This document shows positions 16,967 through 26,031 of a stretch of 64,000 nt of DNA, in pieces. The stretch is from an uncultured Bacilli bacterium. Its GTDB lineage: Bacteria > Bacillota_I > Bacilli_A > RF39 > UBA660. A program made the position numbers and the translations under genes. The stretch covers positions 104,162-168,161 of the forward strand of contig CAKOOH010000002.1 of the NCBI GenBank assembly GCA_934098485.1. The letters run 5' to 3'. The notes under the pieces are model-generated. The model saw nothing but the letters and a program-made list of their open reading frames with translations, searched no databases and was not told the DNA's origin. Position 1 is the first letter of the stretch. Each line of letters begins with the position of its first letter.

Positions 16967-18703
16967 TCAGCTTATTACAAACGGATTTGATGAGGTGCCA
17001 TTTCCACCTGATATCGTCGTTGCGCTCGTAAGAGAAACTGCCGGACGAAGACCGAAAGTGTACGACACCTGAGTCCAGTTGGCAAAGCCAAAGCCCCCCA
17101 CGACAAGCACAGAGGCACTACTAAAGAAAGTATAAGGCGAAAAGGTCCAATACGACAAACCGCTTGCAACATTTTCTCTTAAATAACTATTTATTGATGA
17201 GCTAGAATAATTTAATGCTTTATATCCTAAATAATCAATACTTCCAGCATATAATACTTCGTCCACTGTAAGTAATCCTATTTTATAATCTAATGCTCCA
17301 TTACCATTAATTGTATCTGAAACTGTTAATTTAGATAACTTTCCCCCATCATTATCTAATGGACATATTAATGTTGGTCCCGTTCCTACTGGTCCATATG
17401 TTTTCTTTGAAGTATCTTTATAAGAATAATTTGATCTTGCTCTTTGTCTGACACTGTATAATGTTGTATTTGTTCCGTATCCGAGCCCTGGATAATTGAC
17501 ACTATTTATATTTAATTTATTAGTTTTGGTATTTAAATATGATGCTATTATAGTTTGATTAGTTTTTGTACTTTTATCATTACACCAGATGGTATCTGCG
17601 AGTTTACTTTCATATGTTGCTAAATTATTTTTATACCATGTTTCTAATTTTTGTAAAATGGTACTCTTATTTGTATTCGCATGAGTTTCGGCATATTTAC
17701 TTGATCCAGCAGTTCCATACATAAATCCGACATATGCATTATCATCGTATTGTTCATTAAATGCTGTGTTATATGTGGTTCCACTGTACCTTGCAAATGC
17801 CGCATTAGTACTATTATTTGAAGAAGCACATGGACTTGTTACGTTATTTACATTATCATTATGAAGTACTAATTTTATGGAGCCATCCCCAGTTACACGT
17901 ACGATTCTCCAGCATTTGTTTGCAAACTGGACATAATTATTAGTTACATTTCCTCTAAAGTAATAACTCATGCCATAATCATCTACTGCACCTGCTAATA
18001 CTGCTTCATTTGCAGGTGATCCTTCTTTCCCTGGATTGGTTAACGGTTGCATTAATGATGGATAATTTTCTTTTATTCCTGCTAGTAATGTTCCACTTCC
18101 TGCCTCATCCCATCCTTTTGGTGTCATTTCCACGGCTTTATCTCCCGCTTCTATTTCTATATGGGCGGCAAATTTGGCTCCTTGTAAATAATTTTGGTCT
18201 TCTCCATTTTCTTTTAAATATATTTTTAATGTATATTTATGTTCTTTGGGTGTTGTCCCTGTATTTATAAAATATCCTTGTCCTAAATTAACATCATCTT
18301 TTCCTATGTATTCTTTACTTATACTTGGGATAATGTTTCCATTATTTCCTGTGTTTTCACTTTCTAAACTGTAACTTAAACCGAGTCCTTCAAACTCATT
18401 ATTATCTAAGACTATATTTATTTTATAAAATAATACTAAATTTGTCGTATTTGTTCCAGTTACTTTAAATTCTTTAGTTACCCATTCTTCTTCTCTTGGA
18501 TATACTTTTGATACACTTATTACATTTGATAAATCTGTATATTCTATAGATAAACTTCCTGCTTCCATTACTATTGTGGATTCACTTTCTGTTCCACTTA
18601 TTCTAGCGGAAAAGAAAGAATAAGAAAGACCTACACTTATCATCAAAGTTAAAACTACTATTAGTATTAGTGCCTTAATATTATTTTTCTTTACATCTTT
18701 CAT
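16967..18703 (-). CDS. Surface protein with diversified lectin-like C-terminus, copy 1
   Basis: 578 residues from ATG 18703 (AGGTGATG site 8 bp upstream; the in-frame GTG at 18715 overlaps it). N-terminus: membrane helix/signal (IKALILIVVLTLMISVGLSY) and a TasA/camelysin-like strand pattern (AGSLSIEYTD). The middle is a beta-rich domain with CWRIVR, WYKNNLATYESKLADTIWC and ICPLDNDGG. The C-terminal unit runs from WTFSP to GLRPAVSLTS, the pattern of DUF6273/C-type-lectin-like folds. It is a paralogue of the gene at 56213-57958. Its last 200 nt are GC-rich against an AT-rich gene body, and the paralogues differ sharply there. It should be exported and displayed. Confidence 0.75.
   Translation of the reverse strand: MKDVKKNNIKALILIVVLTLMISVGLSYSFFSARISGTESESTIVMEAGSLSIEYTDLSNVISVSKVYPREEEWVTKEFKVTGTNTTNLVLFYKINIVLDNNEFEGLGLSYSLESENTGNNGNIIPSISKEYIGKDDVNLGQGYFINTGTTPKEHKYTLKIYLKENGEDQNYLQGAKFAAHIEIEAGDKAVEMTPKGWDEAGSGTLLAGIKENYPSLMQPLTNPGKEGSPANEAVLAGAVDDYGMSYYFRGNVTNNYVQFANKCWRIVRVTGDGSIKLVLHNDNVNNVTSPCASSNNSTNAAFARYSGTTYNTAFNEQYDDNAYVGFMYGTAGSSKYAETHANTNKSTILQKLETWYKNNLATYESKLADTIWCNDKSTKTNQTIIASYLNTKTNKLNINSVNYPGLGYGTNTTLYSVRQRARSNYSYKDTSKKTYGPVGTGPTLICPLDNDGGKLSKLTVSDTINGNGALDYKIGLLTVDEVLYAGSIDYLGYKALNYSSSSINSYLRENVASGLSYWTFSPYTFFSSASVLVVGGFGFANWTQVSYTFGLRPAVSLTSATTISGGNGTSSNPFVIS
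17010..17054 (-). repeat. 45-nt GC-rich anchor identical in both diversified genes (copy 1)
   Basis: The segment encoding GLRPAVSLTSATTI is identical, base for base, to 56256-56300, while both flanks diverge. It is much richer in G and C than the rest of the gene. In diversity-generating retroelements a GC-rich invariant element (IMH) ends the variable repeat; that role is an inference here. Confidence 0.7.
17055..17172 (-). other. Candidate variable region, copy 1
   Basis: GC-rich segment coding from about WTFSP to the anchor. Over the 57 nt next to the anchor, hand alignment with copy 2 gives 20 differences, 17 of them at codon positions 1 or 2. Confidence 0.55.
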
Positions 18704-18800
18704 ACCCAACATCACCTATATTTTCTATATAATTATACTAATAATCCCCCACCAACGTCAAGTTAATATTGCCTACGTAAAAAGTCTATGGTATTAACCA
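18704..18800 (-). repeat. Duplicated upstream block shared with copy 2
   Basis: About 95 bp nearly identical to 57959-58054. Similarity stops abruptly at 18800, in the middle of what is an intact terminator hairpin in copy 2, so only one arm of the hairpin is present here. Confidence 0.7.
18732..18761 (-). promoter_or_regulatory. Promoter of diversified surface gene copy 1
   Basis: TTGACG (18761-18756), an 18-bp spacer, TATAAT (18737-18732). The same block is found before copy 2. Confidence 0.65.
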
Positions 18801-19070
18801 CTGTGTAATGGTATGTGCGGTGGTAAGCTTAAAGTAGACAACTGAGAGGGGGGGTATATAGACAATTCATTATTTTATTTATACAATTATTTTGTTATAT
18901 ACAATTAAAAGAAATATATTTTTAAATGAGTGACATATTAATTTATTCATACTCTTTTTTTATGAATTTTAAATTAATCGTCTATATTAATTTTAATGAA
19001 TATAAATTAAGTATTTTTAATTATACCAAATTACCCTATTTAGAATAAAATACCTTAGGGAGGTGTAATT
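18801..19070. other. Intergenic region before the uptake operon
   Basis: AT-rich DNA after the duplication breakpoint. The first 50 bp (TGTGTAATGGTATGTGCGGT and a run of seven G at about 18848) are compositionally foreign and could be an IS end remnant. A GAATAAAATA box about 20 bp before the binding-protein start is a possible -10 element. No gene or known riboswitch is apparent. Confidence 0.3.
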
Positions 19071-20045
19071 TTGAAAAAAATTACTTATATTTTAATAGGT
19101 GTAATTATTTTATTTTCTATAATTATAGGTATACTAAATAAAAATGAAAATAATAATAATAATTACGATACTATTAAAGTTGCTGAAGTAACACACAGTG
19201 CTTTTTATACTCCATTTTATGTAGCGATCGAAAAAGGATATTTTCAAAATAACAATATTGATATTGATTTAATTTTAACAAGTGGTGCTAATAACGTTGT
19301 TGCCGCTGTATTATCTAATGATGTTAACATTGGCTTATGTGGTCCCGAAGCAACAATCTATGTTTATAATGAAGGTGAAAAAGACTATGTAAAAACATTT
19401 GCTGGTTTAACAAAAAGAGATGGTCAGTTTATTATTTCACGAAATAAAATTGATAATTTCACTTTAAATGATTTAAAAAATAAAGAAGTCCTTGCTGGTC
19501 GTGCTGGTGGCATGCCAATTATCAATTTTGAAAACGCTTTAAAAAACGAAAATGTTAAAGATGTTAACATTAATAGTTCCGTAGATTTTGCTAATTTAAC
19601 TAGTGCTTTTATAAGTGGTATGGGAGATTTTGTTAATCTTTTTGAACCTAATGCTACTAAGTTAGAATCTTTAGGATATGGTTATGTGGTAGCGAGTGTA
19701 GGTGCTTATAGCGGTGAAGTTCCTTATACAGCCTTTAATGCTAGAACAAGCTATATAGAAAATAATAAAGAACTTATTAATCGATTTAAAAGCGCTATTA
19801 ATGAAGGTTTAAAATACACTTTAAGCACAGATAGTAAAACTTTAGCCAAAGATATTTTAAAACAATTTCCTGATACTTCTTTAAATGATTTAGAAAAAAT
19901 AATTGATCGATATAAAAATGCCGATTCATGGCTTTCAAATACTTTAATAACTGAAAAAATGTTTAATAATTTAGAAGATATGATGATCGATGCTAAATTA
20001 TTAGATAAATATGTTTCTTTTAATGATTTAATTATTAATGAATAA
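19071..20045 (+). CDS. ABC uptake system substrate-binding protein (NMT1/TauA/SsuA type)
   Basis: 324 residues starting at TTG with a strong GGGAGGTG site. One N-terminal membrane helix and no lipobox cysteine, so it is probably membrane-anchored rather than a lipoprotein. The NMT1/THI5-like fold is visible: IKVAEVTHSAFYTPFYVAIE, EKGYF, GANNVVAAVLSNDVNIGL, AGRAGGMPIINFE. The family binds sulfonates, nitrate or thiamine precursors; the ligand cannot be read here. It overlaps the ATPase gene by 8 bp. It is the first gene of an operon whose next two genes are interrupted, so it may be expressed without a working transporter. Confidence 0.85.
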   Translation: MKKITYILIGVIILFSIIIGILNKNENNNNNYDTIKVAEVTHSAFYTPFYVAIEKGYFQNNNIDIDLILTSGANNVVAAVLSNDVNIGLCGPEATIYVYNEGEKDYVKTFAGLTKRDGQFIISRNKIDNFTLNDLKNKEVLAGRAGGMPIINFENALKNENVKDVNINSSVDFANLTSAFISGMGDFVNLFEPNATKLESLGYGYVVASVGAYSGEVPYTAFNARTSYIENNKELINRFKSAINEGLKYTLSTDSKTLAKDILKQFPDTSLNDLEKIIDRYKNADSWLSNTLITEKMFNNLEDMMIDAKLLDKYVSFNDLIINE

Positions 20046-20457
20046 TAATGTCCTAGAAATTAATCACATTTCTAAAAATTATCACACCCCTAATGGCGAA
20101 ATAGAAGCTATTAAAGATGTTTCTTTTAACTGTCATAAAGGAGAAATCATTGGCATTGTTGGTTCTTCTGGCTGCGGTAAGTCTACTCTTTTAAATATTT
20201 TAGATGGTTTAGATAAAGAAACAAGTGGAAGCATTAATACTCATGATTTAAAAACCGCATATATGCTTCAAAATGACGCATTACTTCCATGGTTAACAGT
20301 TTTAGATAACGCTTGCATCGGTTTAAAACTAAGTCATCAAAAAACAGAAGAAACTGTTGAATATGTAAAATCATTATTATCATCTTTCGGTTTAGAAAAA
20401 TTCATGAATGTTTATCCTAGCAACTTATCTGGTGGTATGAAACAAAGAGTTGCTTGA
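20038..20457 (+). pseudogene. ABC uptake ATPase (TauB/SsuB type), 5' part, interrupted by element 1
   Basis: Codes for residues 1-139 of the ATPase: Walker A GSSGCGKST, Q-loop YMLQNDALLPW, and the ABC signature LSGGMKQRVA. The native sequence ends at 20455 where element 1 begins, and a TGA two bases on truncates it. The rest of the gene (Walker B, H-loop) lies at 29067-29411. Joining the two at the 13-bp repeat gives a 249-codon ORF with no frameshift, the normal family length. The split looks like a precise site-specific integration rather than decay. Confidence 0.9.
20443..20455 (+). repeat. attL core of element 1
   Basis: CAAAGAGTTGCTT, repeated directly at 29067-29079. It encodes the QRVA after the ABC signature motif. 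Confidence 0.8.
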
Positions 20458-20487
20458 TTATGATAAGGACACAAAAAATTAAAAATA

Positions 20488-20510
20488 AAAAGACCACAAA
20501 TTGTAGTCAG
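20488..20510 (-). terminator. Terminator of the element 1 cargo operon
   Basis: GACTACAATTTGTGGTC hairpin on the minus strand followed by TTTTTATTTTT. Confidence 0.7.
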
Positions 20511-20547
20511 TATAAAACAATTATTTAAAAGAAATAAGCACCATCAT

Positions 20548-21159
20548 TTATAGATTTTTAGGCTCGTCAAAATCAAAGTCCGGCATTTCAATATCATTAT
20601 ATGATGAAGAAGATAATGAAAGTGATATAAGTGCACCATCTAAAACTTCATTTCTTCTTCTAGTTTTTTGTACACATTCTAAATATCTCTTTTTTAGTGT
20701 TTCTATACTTTTTAAAGATAATTCTTTTTCAAATTTATCATTTATAGTTACTATACCAGTACTTGCATCATAACATCCTATAATGAATTTAGGATCTAAA
20801 TAATAAGTGATTTTGCCATCATTTGCTTTAGGATAAGTAAAAGCCCCAAATTTTTCTCCATCTAAATCAGAACTTTCTCCATTAATATTTATATATTCGA
20901 TAGGCAATCTTATTAAAATAATTTTCTTAGAATTTAAGTGGGGCCAGTTATTTAATTTATAAATTAAATCATCTATATTACTAGTTTCTAGTCCCATAGT
21001 TGTGTAATATAAAGAATTATCTTTTGTTCTAAGTCCCGTAGAAAAGATACTTTCTATAATTTCGCTACTTTCACCTCTTCTACCGGTACCATGACCTAAT
21101 AAAAGATATTCTTTATCATTAAATAAATAAGTTATTTCTTTTAATTTTTTTATTTCCAT
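20548..21159 (-). CDS. Hypothetical protein, possible ADP-ribosyltransferase-like fold
   Basis: 203 residues, cytoplasmic. The segment LLGHGTGRRGES (about 17-28), followed by IIESIFSTGLR and LYYTTMGL, resembles the H-G-T / G-L / Y-x-S-x-x pattern of ADP-ribosyltransferase-like folds. The C-terminal 40 residues are low-complexity Ser and acidic. The resemblance is short and the catalytic Glu cannot be placed, so this is a guess. It is the last gene of the cargo operon; its ATG overlaps the upstream stop. Confidence 0.5.
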   Translation of the reverse strand: MEIKKLKEITYLFNDKEYLLLGHGTGRRGESSEIIESIFSTGLRTKDNSLYYTTMGLETSNIDDLIYKLNNWPHLNSKKIILIRLPIEYININGESSDLDGEKFGAFTYPKANDGKITYYLDPKFIIGCYDASTGIVTINDKFEKELSLKSIETLKKRYLECVQKTRRRNEVLDGALISLSLSSSSYNDIEMPDFDFDEPKNL

Positions 21160-21545
21160 TATTTATTTTCTTTCGTATTAATACTCATCGGTGTACTTAT
21201 CTTATCATTTACATCTTTTATCCAAATATAATATTTTTTATATTGATATATAGAAATAGAAGCTTTATTATTTTCAATTTTTTGCCAGCATAATGCATTT
21301 AAAGATGGTGTACTTCTTGTCGATTTAACGCAGTATTCTTTAGCATCTCCTGAAACATCAATATTTAAAATTCCTTTATTAACTTCTAGTCCTTCTATTT
21401 TCGCACTCATATCATCTTCTACTTTTACATAATATGAATTGCTCTCTGAATTTTTAGGAATAAAATTATAAACAACCACTCCCGTAAAAACTCCTAAAAT
21501 AAGTACTCCTAAGACTATTATGATTGAACTAACATTATTTTTCAT
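21159..21545 (-). CDS. Membrane-anchored hypothetical protein
   Basis: 128 residues: N-terminal membrane helix (SIIIVLGVLILGVFTGVVVY) then an extracellular beta domain with two cysteines (EYCVKS, ALCWQ) that could form a disulfide, and YYIWIKD, the look of an Ig-like or bacterial sensor domain. Its start overlaps the stop of the P-type ATPase gene by 4 bp. No family recognised. Confidence 0.6.
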   Translation of the reverse strand: MKNNVSSIIIVLGVLILGVFTGVVVYNFIPKNSESNSYYVKVEDDMSAKIEGLEVNKGILNIDVSGDAKEYCVKSTRSTPSLNALCWQKIENNKASISIYQYKKYYIWIKDVNDKISTPMSINTKENK

Positions 21546-24157
21546 TTTTCCTCCTTATAATCTTTAAATAATTTACTATATACCGGCTTAAATACTTCTC
21601 CAATTAATGATGTTCCTAAACATATGCCTAAAGTAATAAGTACCATTTTAATACTAATACCATCTACTATAAAAAAATGTTTTAAACCCGTTGAAAATAT
21701 AATAACTTGAAGAATTACAATAACACCCACTCCAATTGATAATCTTTTATTATCAAATAACTTTTTATTAATTACCGAATGTTTCAAATTTCGGCAAGAA
21801 AAAGAATAAAGTAATTCATTTGCAATTAAATATATAAACAACAAAGATCCAGCTATATTAGCATTATAAGTTTTAGCATAATATATAAATAAAATTATCA
21901 TAACTAAAGATTTAAATAGAGCACTAATAATAATTTTAGCATTTAAAAATGGGGTGAAAAAGGTTGTACTCGATTTATTTACTGGCTTATTTTCCATAAT
22001 ATCATCATCAGCCTTTTCAAAAGCAAGCATAATTGCTGGAATTGAATCAGTTACTAAATTAATCCATAGAAGCTGTAAAGTTGTAAACATTTCCATATTA
22101 AGTAATAATGATACGAATACCAAAATAACCTCAACAATATTTCCCGCTAACAAATAAAGGATTACCTTTTTAATATTAGCCGTAATTCTTCTTCCCTCTT
22201 CTACTCCATCAACAATAGTAACAAAACTATCATCAACTAAAATGCAGTCAGCAACTTTTTTAACAACTTCCGTACCGGTTATTCCCATACCAATTCCAAT
22301 ATCTGCCTTTTGAATTGCCGGCGCATCATTTACCCCATCACCAGTCATTGCTACTACATAGCCTAAACTTTGTAGGGCTTCTACAATTCTTAATTTTGTA
22401 TTAGGACTAATTCTTGCATAAACACGATATTTTTTTACAGCCTCTTTAAAATCTTCATCACTTAACTTATCAATATACTTTCCTTCTATTGCTAAACTAT
22501 CATCATTTATAATCCCTATTTCTTTGCCAATTGCTGTAGCAGTATTAATACTATCTCCCGTTATCATAATTGGCGTAAGTCCCGCCTTATTACAAATATA
22601 AATAGCATCAGATACTTTATCTCTTGGTGGATCCATCATGCCAATTAAACCTATAAAAATCATATTTTCTTCCGAATTATAAACATCATCAATTTTATAA
22701 GCAAAAGCAAGTAAACGAAGTGATTTTGAAGAAAGCTCCTTTTCGGCATCATATATTTTTTCTTTTTCTGCATCTGTCATCGGAAGAACTTCATTATCAA
22801 TTAAATAATATTTGCACCTAGAAATAACTGAATCTAAACTCCCCTTTGTAAAAGCATAAACTTTATCATTATTTTTAGTAACTACACTCATCATCTTACG
22901 ATCAGAATCAAAAGGATATTCTTTTAATCTTTCCGTATATAAATCATATTTAAAATTAATACTTTCCAAATATTTTAAAATGGCAATTTCTGTTTCATCA
23001 CCAATATAATTATCATCACTCTTTTTAACATTATGACACATCAATGCTCCAATATTAAATATTTCACTATTAGGTATATTCTCATCATCTTTATATATTT
23101 TATTATTAATATAAAGAGCCTTTACCACCATTTTATTTTGTGTAATTGTACCAGTTTTATCTGAACAAATTATATCCGTAGAGCCTAATGTCTCAACACT
23201 TGCCATCTTTCTAATAATCACATTTTTCTTAGCCATTGCGCTCATTCCTAAAGATAAAATAATCGTTATTACTGAGCTCATTCCTTCTGGTATAGCCGCT
23301 ACCGCCAAAGATATAGAAAGCATTAATACATCAAAGAAATTATTTTTCATAAGTAGTCCAATTATCATCATAAGGACTATAATTCCCATAATAATATAAG
23401 TTAAAACTTTACTTATTTGATTTACCTTTTTTTGAAGAGGTGTTATATCACTTTTCTTATTAGTTAAACTTGTTGCAATTTTGCCTAATTCAGTATTCAT
23501 TCCCGTCGCACAAACAACGGCAAAAGCATGTCCATTTGTAATATTGCATCCAGCATAAACCATATTTTTTCTTTCATATAGTTCTTTTTCTTCCGTTATA
23601 TCAATATTATCCTTTTTTATCGCTCTAGATTCACCAGTTAAAGTAGATTCGTTAACCATTAAACTTTCCGAAAAAATAATTCTTGCATCAGCACTAACAT
23701 AATCTCCCGCCTCTAACTCTAAAATATCTCCCGGAACAATATTTTTTACATCCACATGTTCTTTTTTACCATTTCTAATAACATAACTATTTGTAACAAA
23801 CATTTTATTAAGTTCTGATATTGCTGCGTCTGCTTTTTTCTCTTGAATAAAACTAAGTATAGCATTTATAACTACTATTACAATAATAACTATTGAATCA
23901 AAATATGATTCATGTCTTATGTAAGAAATTATTGCTGAAAATACCGCTGCAAAAATTAAAAGAATAATCATTATATCATTAAATTGGTTTAAGAAAATTA
24001 TAAAATTACTTTTTTTCTTTTCCTCATTAAGTTTATTTTCTCCATACTTACTAAGCCTTTTTATTGCTTCTTCATCTGTTAATCCATCTGCATTTGTAAC
24101 TAATCTAAAATATAATTCATCTATACTTTCATTATAACCTAATTTTTCCTTATCCAT
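21542..24157 (-). CDS. P-type calcium-transporting ATPase (SERCA/PMCA class)
   Basis: 871 residues, full length for type II ATPases. Signature motifs are all present: TGES in the actuator domain (ESTLTGESRA), phosphorylated Asp in CSDKTGTITQNK at about residue 333, and GDGVNDAP in the hinge. M4 carries AVAAIPEGM and M6 NLVTDSIPA, the calcium-site motifs, with the M6 Asp conserved. It should export Ca2+ (possibly Mn2+) at ATP cost. It is the largest cargo gene of element 1, between a zinc-ribbon miniprotein and a membrane-anchored protein in a tight operon. Confidence 0.9.
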   Translation of the reverse strand: MDKEKLGYNESIDELYFRLVTNADGLTDEEAIKRLSKYGENKLNEEKKKSNFIIFLNQFNDIMIILLIFAAVFSAIISYIRHESYFDSIVIIVIVVINAILSFIQEKKADAAISELNKMFVTNSYVIRNGKKEHVDVKNIVPGDILELEAGDYVSADARIIFSESLMVNESTLTGESRAIKKDNIDITEEKELYERKNMVYAGCNITNGHAFAVVCATGMNTELGKIATSLTNKKSDITPLQKKVNQISKVLTYIIMGIIVLMMIIGLLMKNNFFDVLMLSISLAVAAIPEGMSSVITIILSLGMSAMAKKNVIIRKMASVETLGSTDIICSDKTGTITQNKMVVKALYINNKIYKDDENIPNSEIFNIGALMCHNVKKSDDNYIGDETEIAILKYLESINFKYDLYTERLKEYPFDSDRKMMSVVTKNNDKVYAFTKGSLDSVISRCKYYLIDNEVLPMTDAEKEKIYDAEKELSSKSLRLLAFAYKIDDVYNSEENMIFIGLIGMMDPPRDKVSDAIYICNKAGLTPIMITGDSINTATAIGKEIGIINDDSLAIEGKYIDKLSDEDFKEAVKKYRVYARISPNTKLRIVEALQSLGYVVAMTGDGVNDAPAIQKADIGIGMGITGTEVVKKVADCILVDDSFVTIVDGVEEGRRITANIKKVILYLLAGNIVEVILVFVSLLLNMEMFTTLQLLWINLVTDSIPAIMLAFEKADDDIMENKPVNKSSTTFFTPFLNAKIIISALFKSLVMIILFIYYAKTYNANIAGSLLFIYLIANELLYSFSCRNLKHSVINKKLFDNKRLSIGVGVIVILQVIIFSTGLKHFFIVDGISIKMVLITLGICLGTSLIGEVFKPVYSKLFKDYKEEK

Positions 24158-24168
24158 TTTTATCCCTC

Positions 24169-24348
24169 TTATTCATACATAAATGATAAAGCAAATAGTA
24201 ATAATAGTAAAATTAAAAAGATAATCAAGAATGTAAGCATTAAATTTACACTTAAATAATACCATTTACTTCTAATTATTGTCCCGCAGTAGCGGCAATA
24301 CTTATCATTATTAAAAATTTCTTTTTGACAATTTTTACAAATTTTCAT
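24169..24348 (-). CDS. Zinc-ribbon single-pass membrane miniprotein
   Basis: 59 residues. An N-terminal zinc ribbon (CKNCQKEIFNNDKYCRYCG, two CxxC pairs) is followed by one long hydrophobic helix (about 33-56). Its ATG overlaps the stop of the metallopeptidase gene (ATGA), and it ends 12 bp before the ATPase gene. It echoes the N-terminal architecture of the upstream protein. Function unknown. Confidence 0.65.
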   Translation of the reverse strand: MKICKNCQKEIFNNDKYCRYCGTIIRSKWYYLSVNLMLTFLIIFLILLLLLFALSFMYE

Positions 24349-25520
24349 AGTCTACCTCTAATAACGCCAATTATTTCTTTGCTTTCATTTTGAGCATTTT
24401 CTCTATGCAAATAATAATCATGAAATGCTTCGGCAATTGTTTCTTCTGCAATCAAAACACCTTGTGCATCTTTCGCCCCAGCATATTTAGAAATATTTTT
24501 AGTAAATTCATCTTTTGAAATACTTAAATTATACTTTTCATTATAATTATTAATCGCTGTATCAAGTATTTCATTTGAATAACTACCATCATCAAATTTA
24601 TTGATTATTTCCTTTATTATTTTAGAATTTTCTGAATTTTCATAATATATATTATTTATACCATACTGTTTTAATAAAGAATAAAACGAAATATAATGAC
24701 CTAGTTCATGAGCAATAGAAGATTCAAACGTTGCATCCTTTACATACCATTCTGGCGTTACAACACTAGTTACTCCTTTATCAAGTATTTTTTCATTTAA
24801 AAAATAATAACTATTTAAAAGAATTTGTGTTTTATGTACTTTACCACTATTACTTATATCTTCATTATCATTCACAAAAATATAACTTGGCTGAAAATAT
24901 GCAATATATTCATTTAACTCTTTAGCATTAGAAATAGATAGATTAGTGAGGCCTCCTTTAATAGATGGAAATAAATCATATATTTCTCTAATAACTTTAT
25001 CTATTTTACTTGCTTCTTCATAATCCATATCACAAAAACTAACACTTAATATTTCTAAATCATTTTCTAAGTTATATTCAATTTTTGATACATCTTTTCT
25101 ATTTGAACATTGCCATTTTTGATTATTAAAATCATTTTTTATTAACAGTTTACTTGTTTCTAAAGAATTAACATTTACATTACTATAGTTATTATCTGTT
25201 ATTAATATAGTTGATTTATACCCATATATATAACTATATATTTCTTTTTTTAAATCAAAATACGGCTTAAACATGCTTTTACCCCTATAATTCATCATTA
25301 ATACAAAAGAAATAAAAGTAAAACATAACAAAAACATAAAAAACTTTAATTTTCTTTCTTGCTTATAAACATATCCTCTTTTTATTTTTTCTAAATTCAT
25401 ACTTTTTTGATAAAAAATATATCCTTCAGCCGTTATTTCTCCGCATTTAGGACAAAAATAATCATCATTAGTTAAAGTATAATCACATTTCACACATTTT
25501 ATATGTTTATTTTCATTCAT
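24345..25520 (-). CDS. Zinc-ribbon membrane protein with HExxH metallopeptidase motif
   Basis: 391 residues. Zinc ribbon at 9-26 (CVKCDY...CPKCG), one membrane helix at about 60-80, then an extracellular domain with SSIAHELGHYISF at about 266-278, the HExxH zinc site of gluzincin-type peptidases. A Glu (EETIAEAFHDYY) some 85 residues later is a candidate third ligand. So a cytoplasmic zinc-binding head is linked to an outward-facing metalloprotease-like domain. It is the first gene of the element 1 cargo operon. Substrate unknown. Confidence 0.7.
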   Translation of the reverse strand: MNENKHIKCVKCDYTLTNDDYFCPKCGEITAEGYIFYQKSMNLEKIKRGYVYKQERKLKFFMFLLCFTFISFVLMMNYRGKSMFKPYFDLKKEIYSYIYGYKSTILITDNNYSNVNVNSLETSKLLIKNDFNNQKWQCSNRKDVSKIEYNLENDLEILSVSFCDMDYEEASKIDKVIREIYDLFPSIKGGLTNLSISNAKELNEYIAYFQPSYIFVNDNEDISNSGKVHKTQILLNSYYFLNEKILDKGVTSVVTPEWYVKDATFESSIAHELGHYISFYSLLKQYGINNIYYENSENSKIIKEIINKFDDGSYSNEILDTAINNYNEKYNLSISKDEFTKNISKYAGAKDAQGVLIAEETIAEAFHDYYLHRENAQNESKEIIGVIRGRL

Positions 25521-25590
25521 ACTAAACCTCTATTATTATATAAAAATTATACCATAACCAAGCCTTAAATAAAACTAAATTAATTTATAT

Positions 25591-25818
25591 TATATTTTTC
25601 ATATTAAATATAAAAAACATGGACCTAAATATATAACAACTCAAATTTTAAACACTTTAAAAAATATGAATTTATTAGAAAATAAAGGTGATGGTTACAT
25701 TCCAGAATATATTCGAACAAATTTAACTGACGATTTACACGAAACATTTAACTTTAGAACTGATTATGAAATTATCACTTACAAAGATTTGAAAAAAATT
25801 TTTAATATTATAAAATAA
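25591..25818 (+). pseudogene. C-terminal remnant of an IS1634/IS4-like transposase
   Basis: An open stretch without a start reads NMNLLENKGDGYIPEYIRT, then LTDDLHETFNFRTDYEI and YKDLKKIFNIIK, then a stop. This is the tail pattern of IS1634-type DDE transposases. The rest of the gene is absent. It separates the cargo half of element 1 from the recombinase half. Confidence 0.6.
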
Positions 25819-25847
25819 GGTTTATGGCACGCACTTTTTTAACAAAT

Positions 25848-25896
25848 AAAAACTCCGCAAGTTCTTATAAATAGGGACTTTAGGAGTTTTTTCTTT
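25848..25896 (+). terminator. Terminator / IS end after the transposase remnant
   Basis: AAAACTCC...GGAGTTTT hairpin with inner GCAAGT/ACTT pairing and a TTTTTT tail. CAACTGTCAAAGTCAGG a little further on may be the IS terminal repeat. Confidence 0.55.
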
Positions 25897-26031
25897 CTTT
25901 CAACTGTCAAAGTCAGGTTTGTAAATGATTCATAATTTCTCTTTTTTTATTATAGCATGTATAATCTAAAAACTAATATAATAATTAAGATAATTTTATT
26001 TCTTATTTAATATATTTAAATGGAGGATATA

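Noticed and set aside
16967..18800. A DGR reverse transcriptase or template repeat near the variable genes
   Set aside because: I found no protein with reverse-transcriptase motifs and no A-rich copy of the tails anywhere in the window, so the retroelement itself is not claimed.
18801..18860. TPP riboswitch upstream of the NMT1-type binding protein
   Set aside because: Only a CTGAGA-like hexamer is present; none of the other conserved TPP-box segments can be found.
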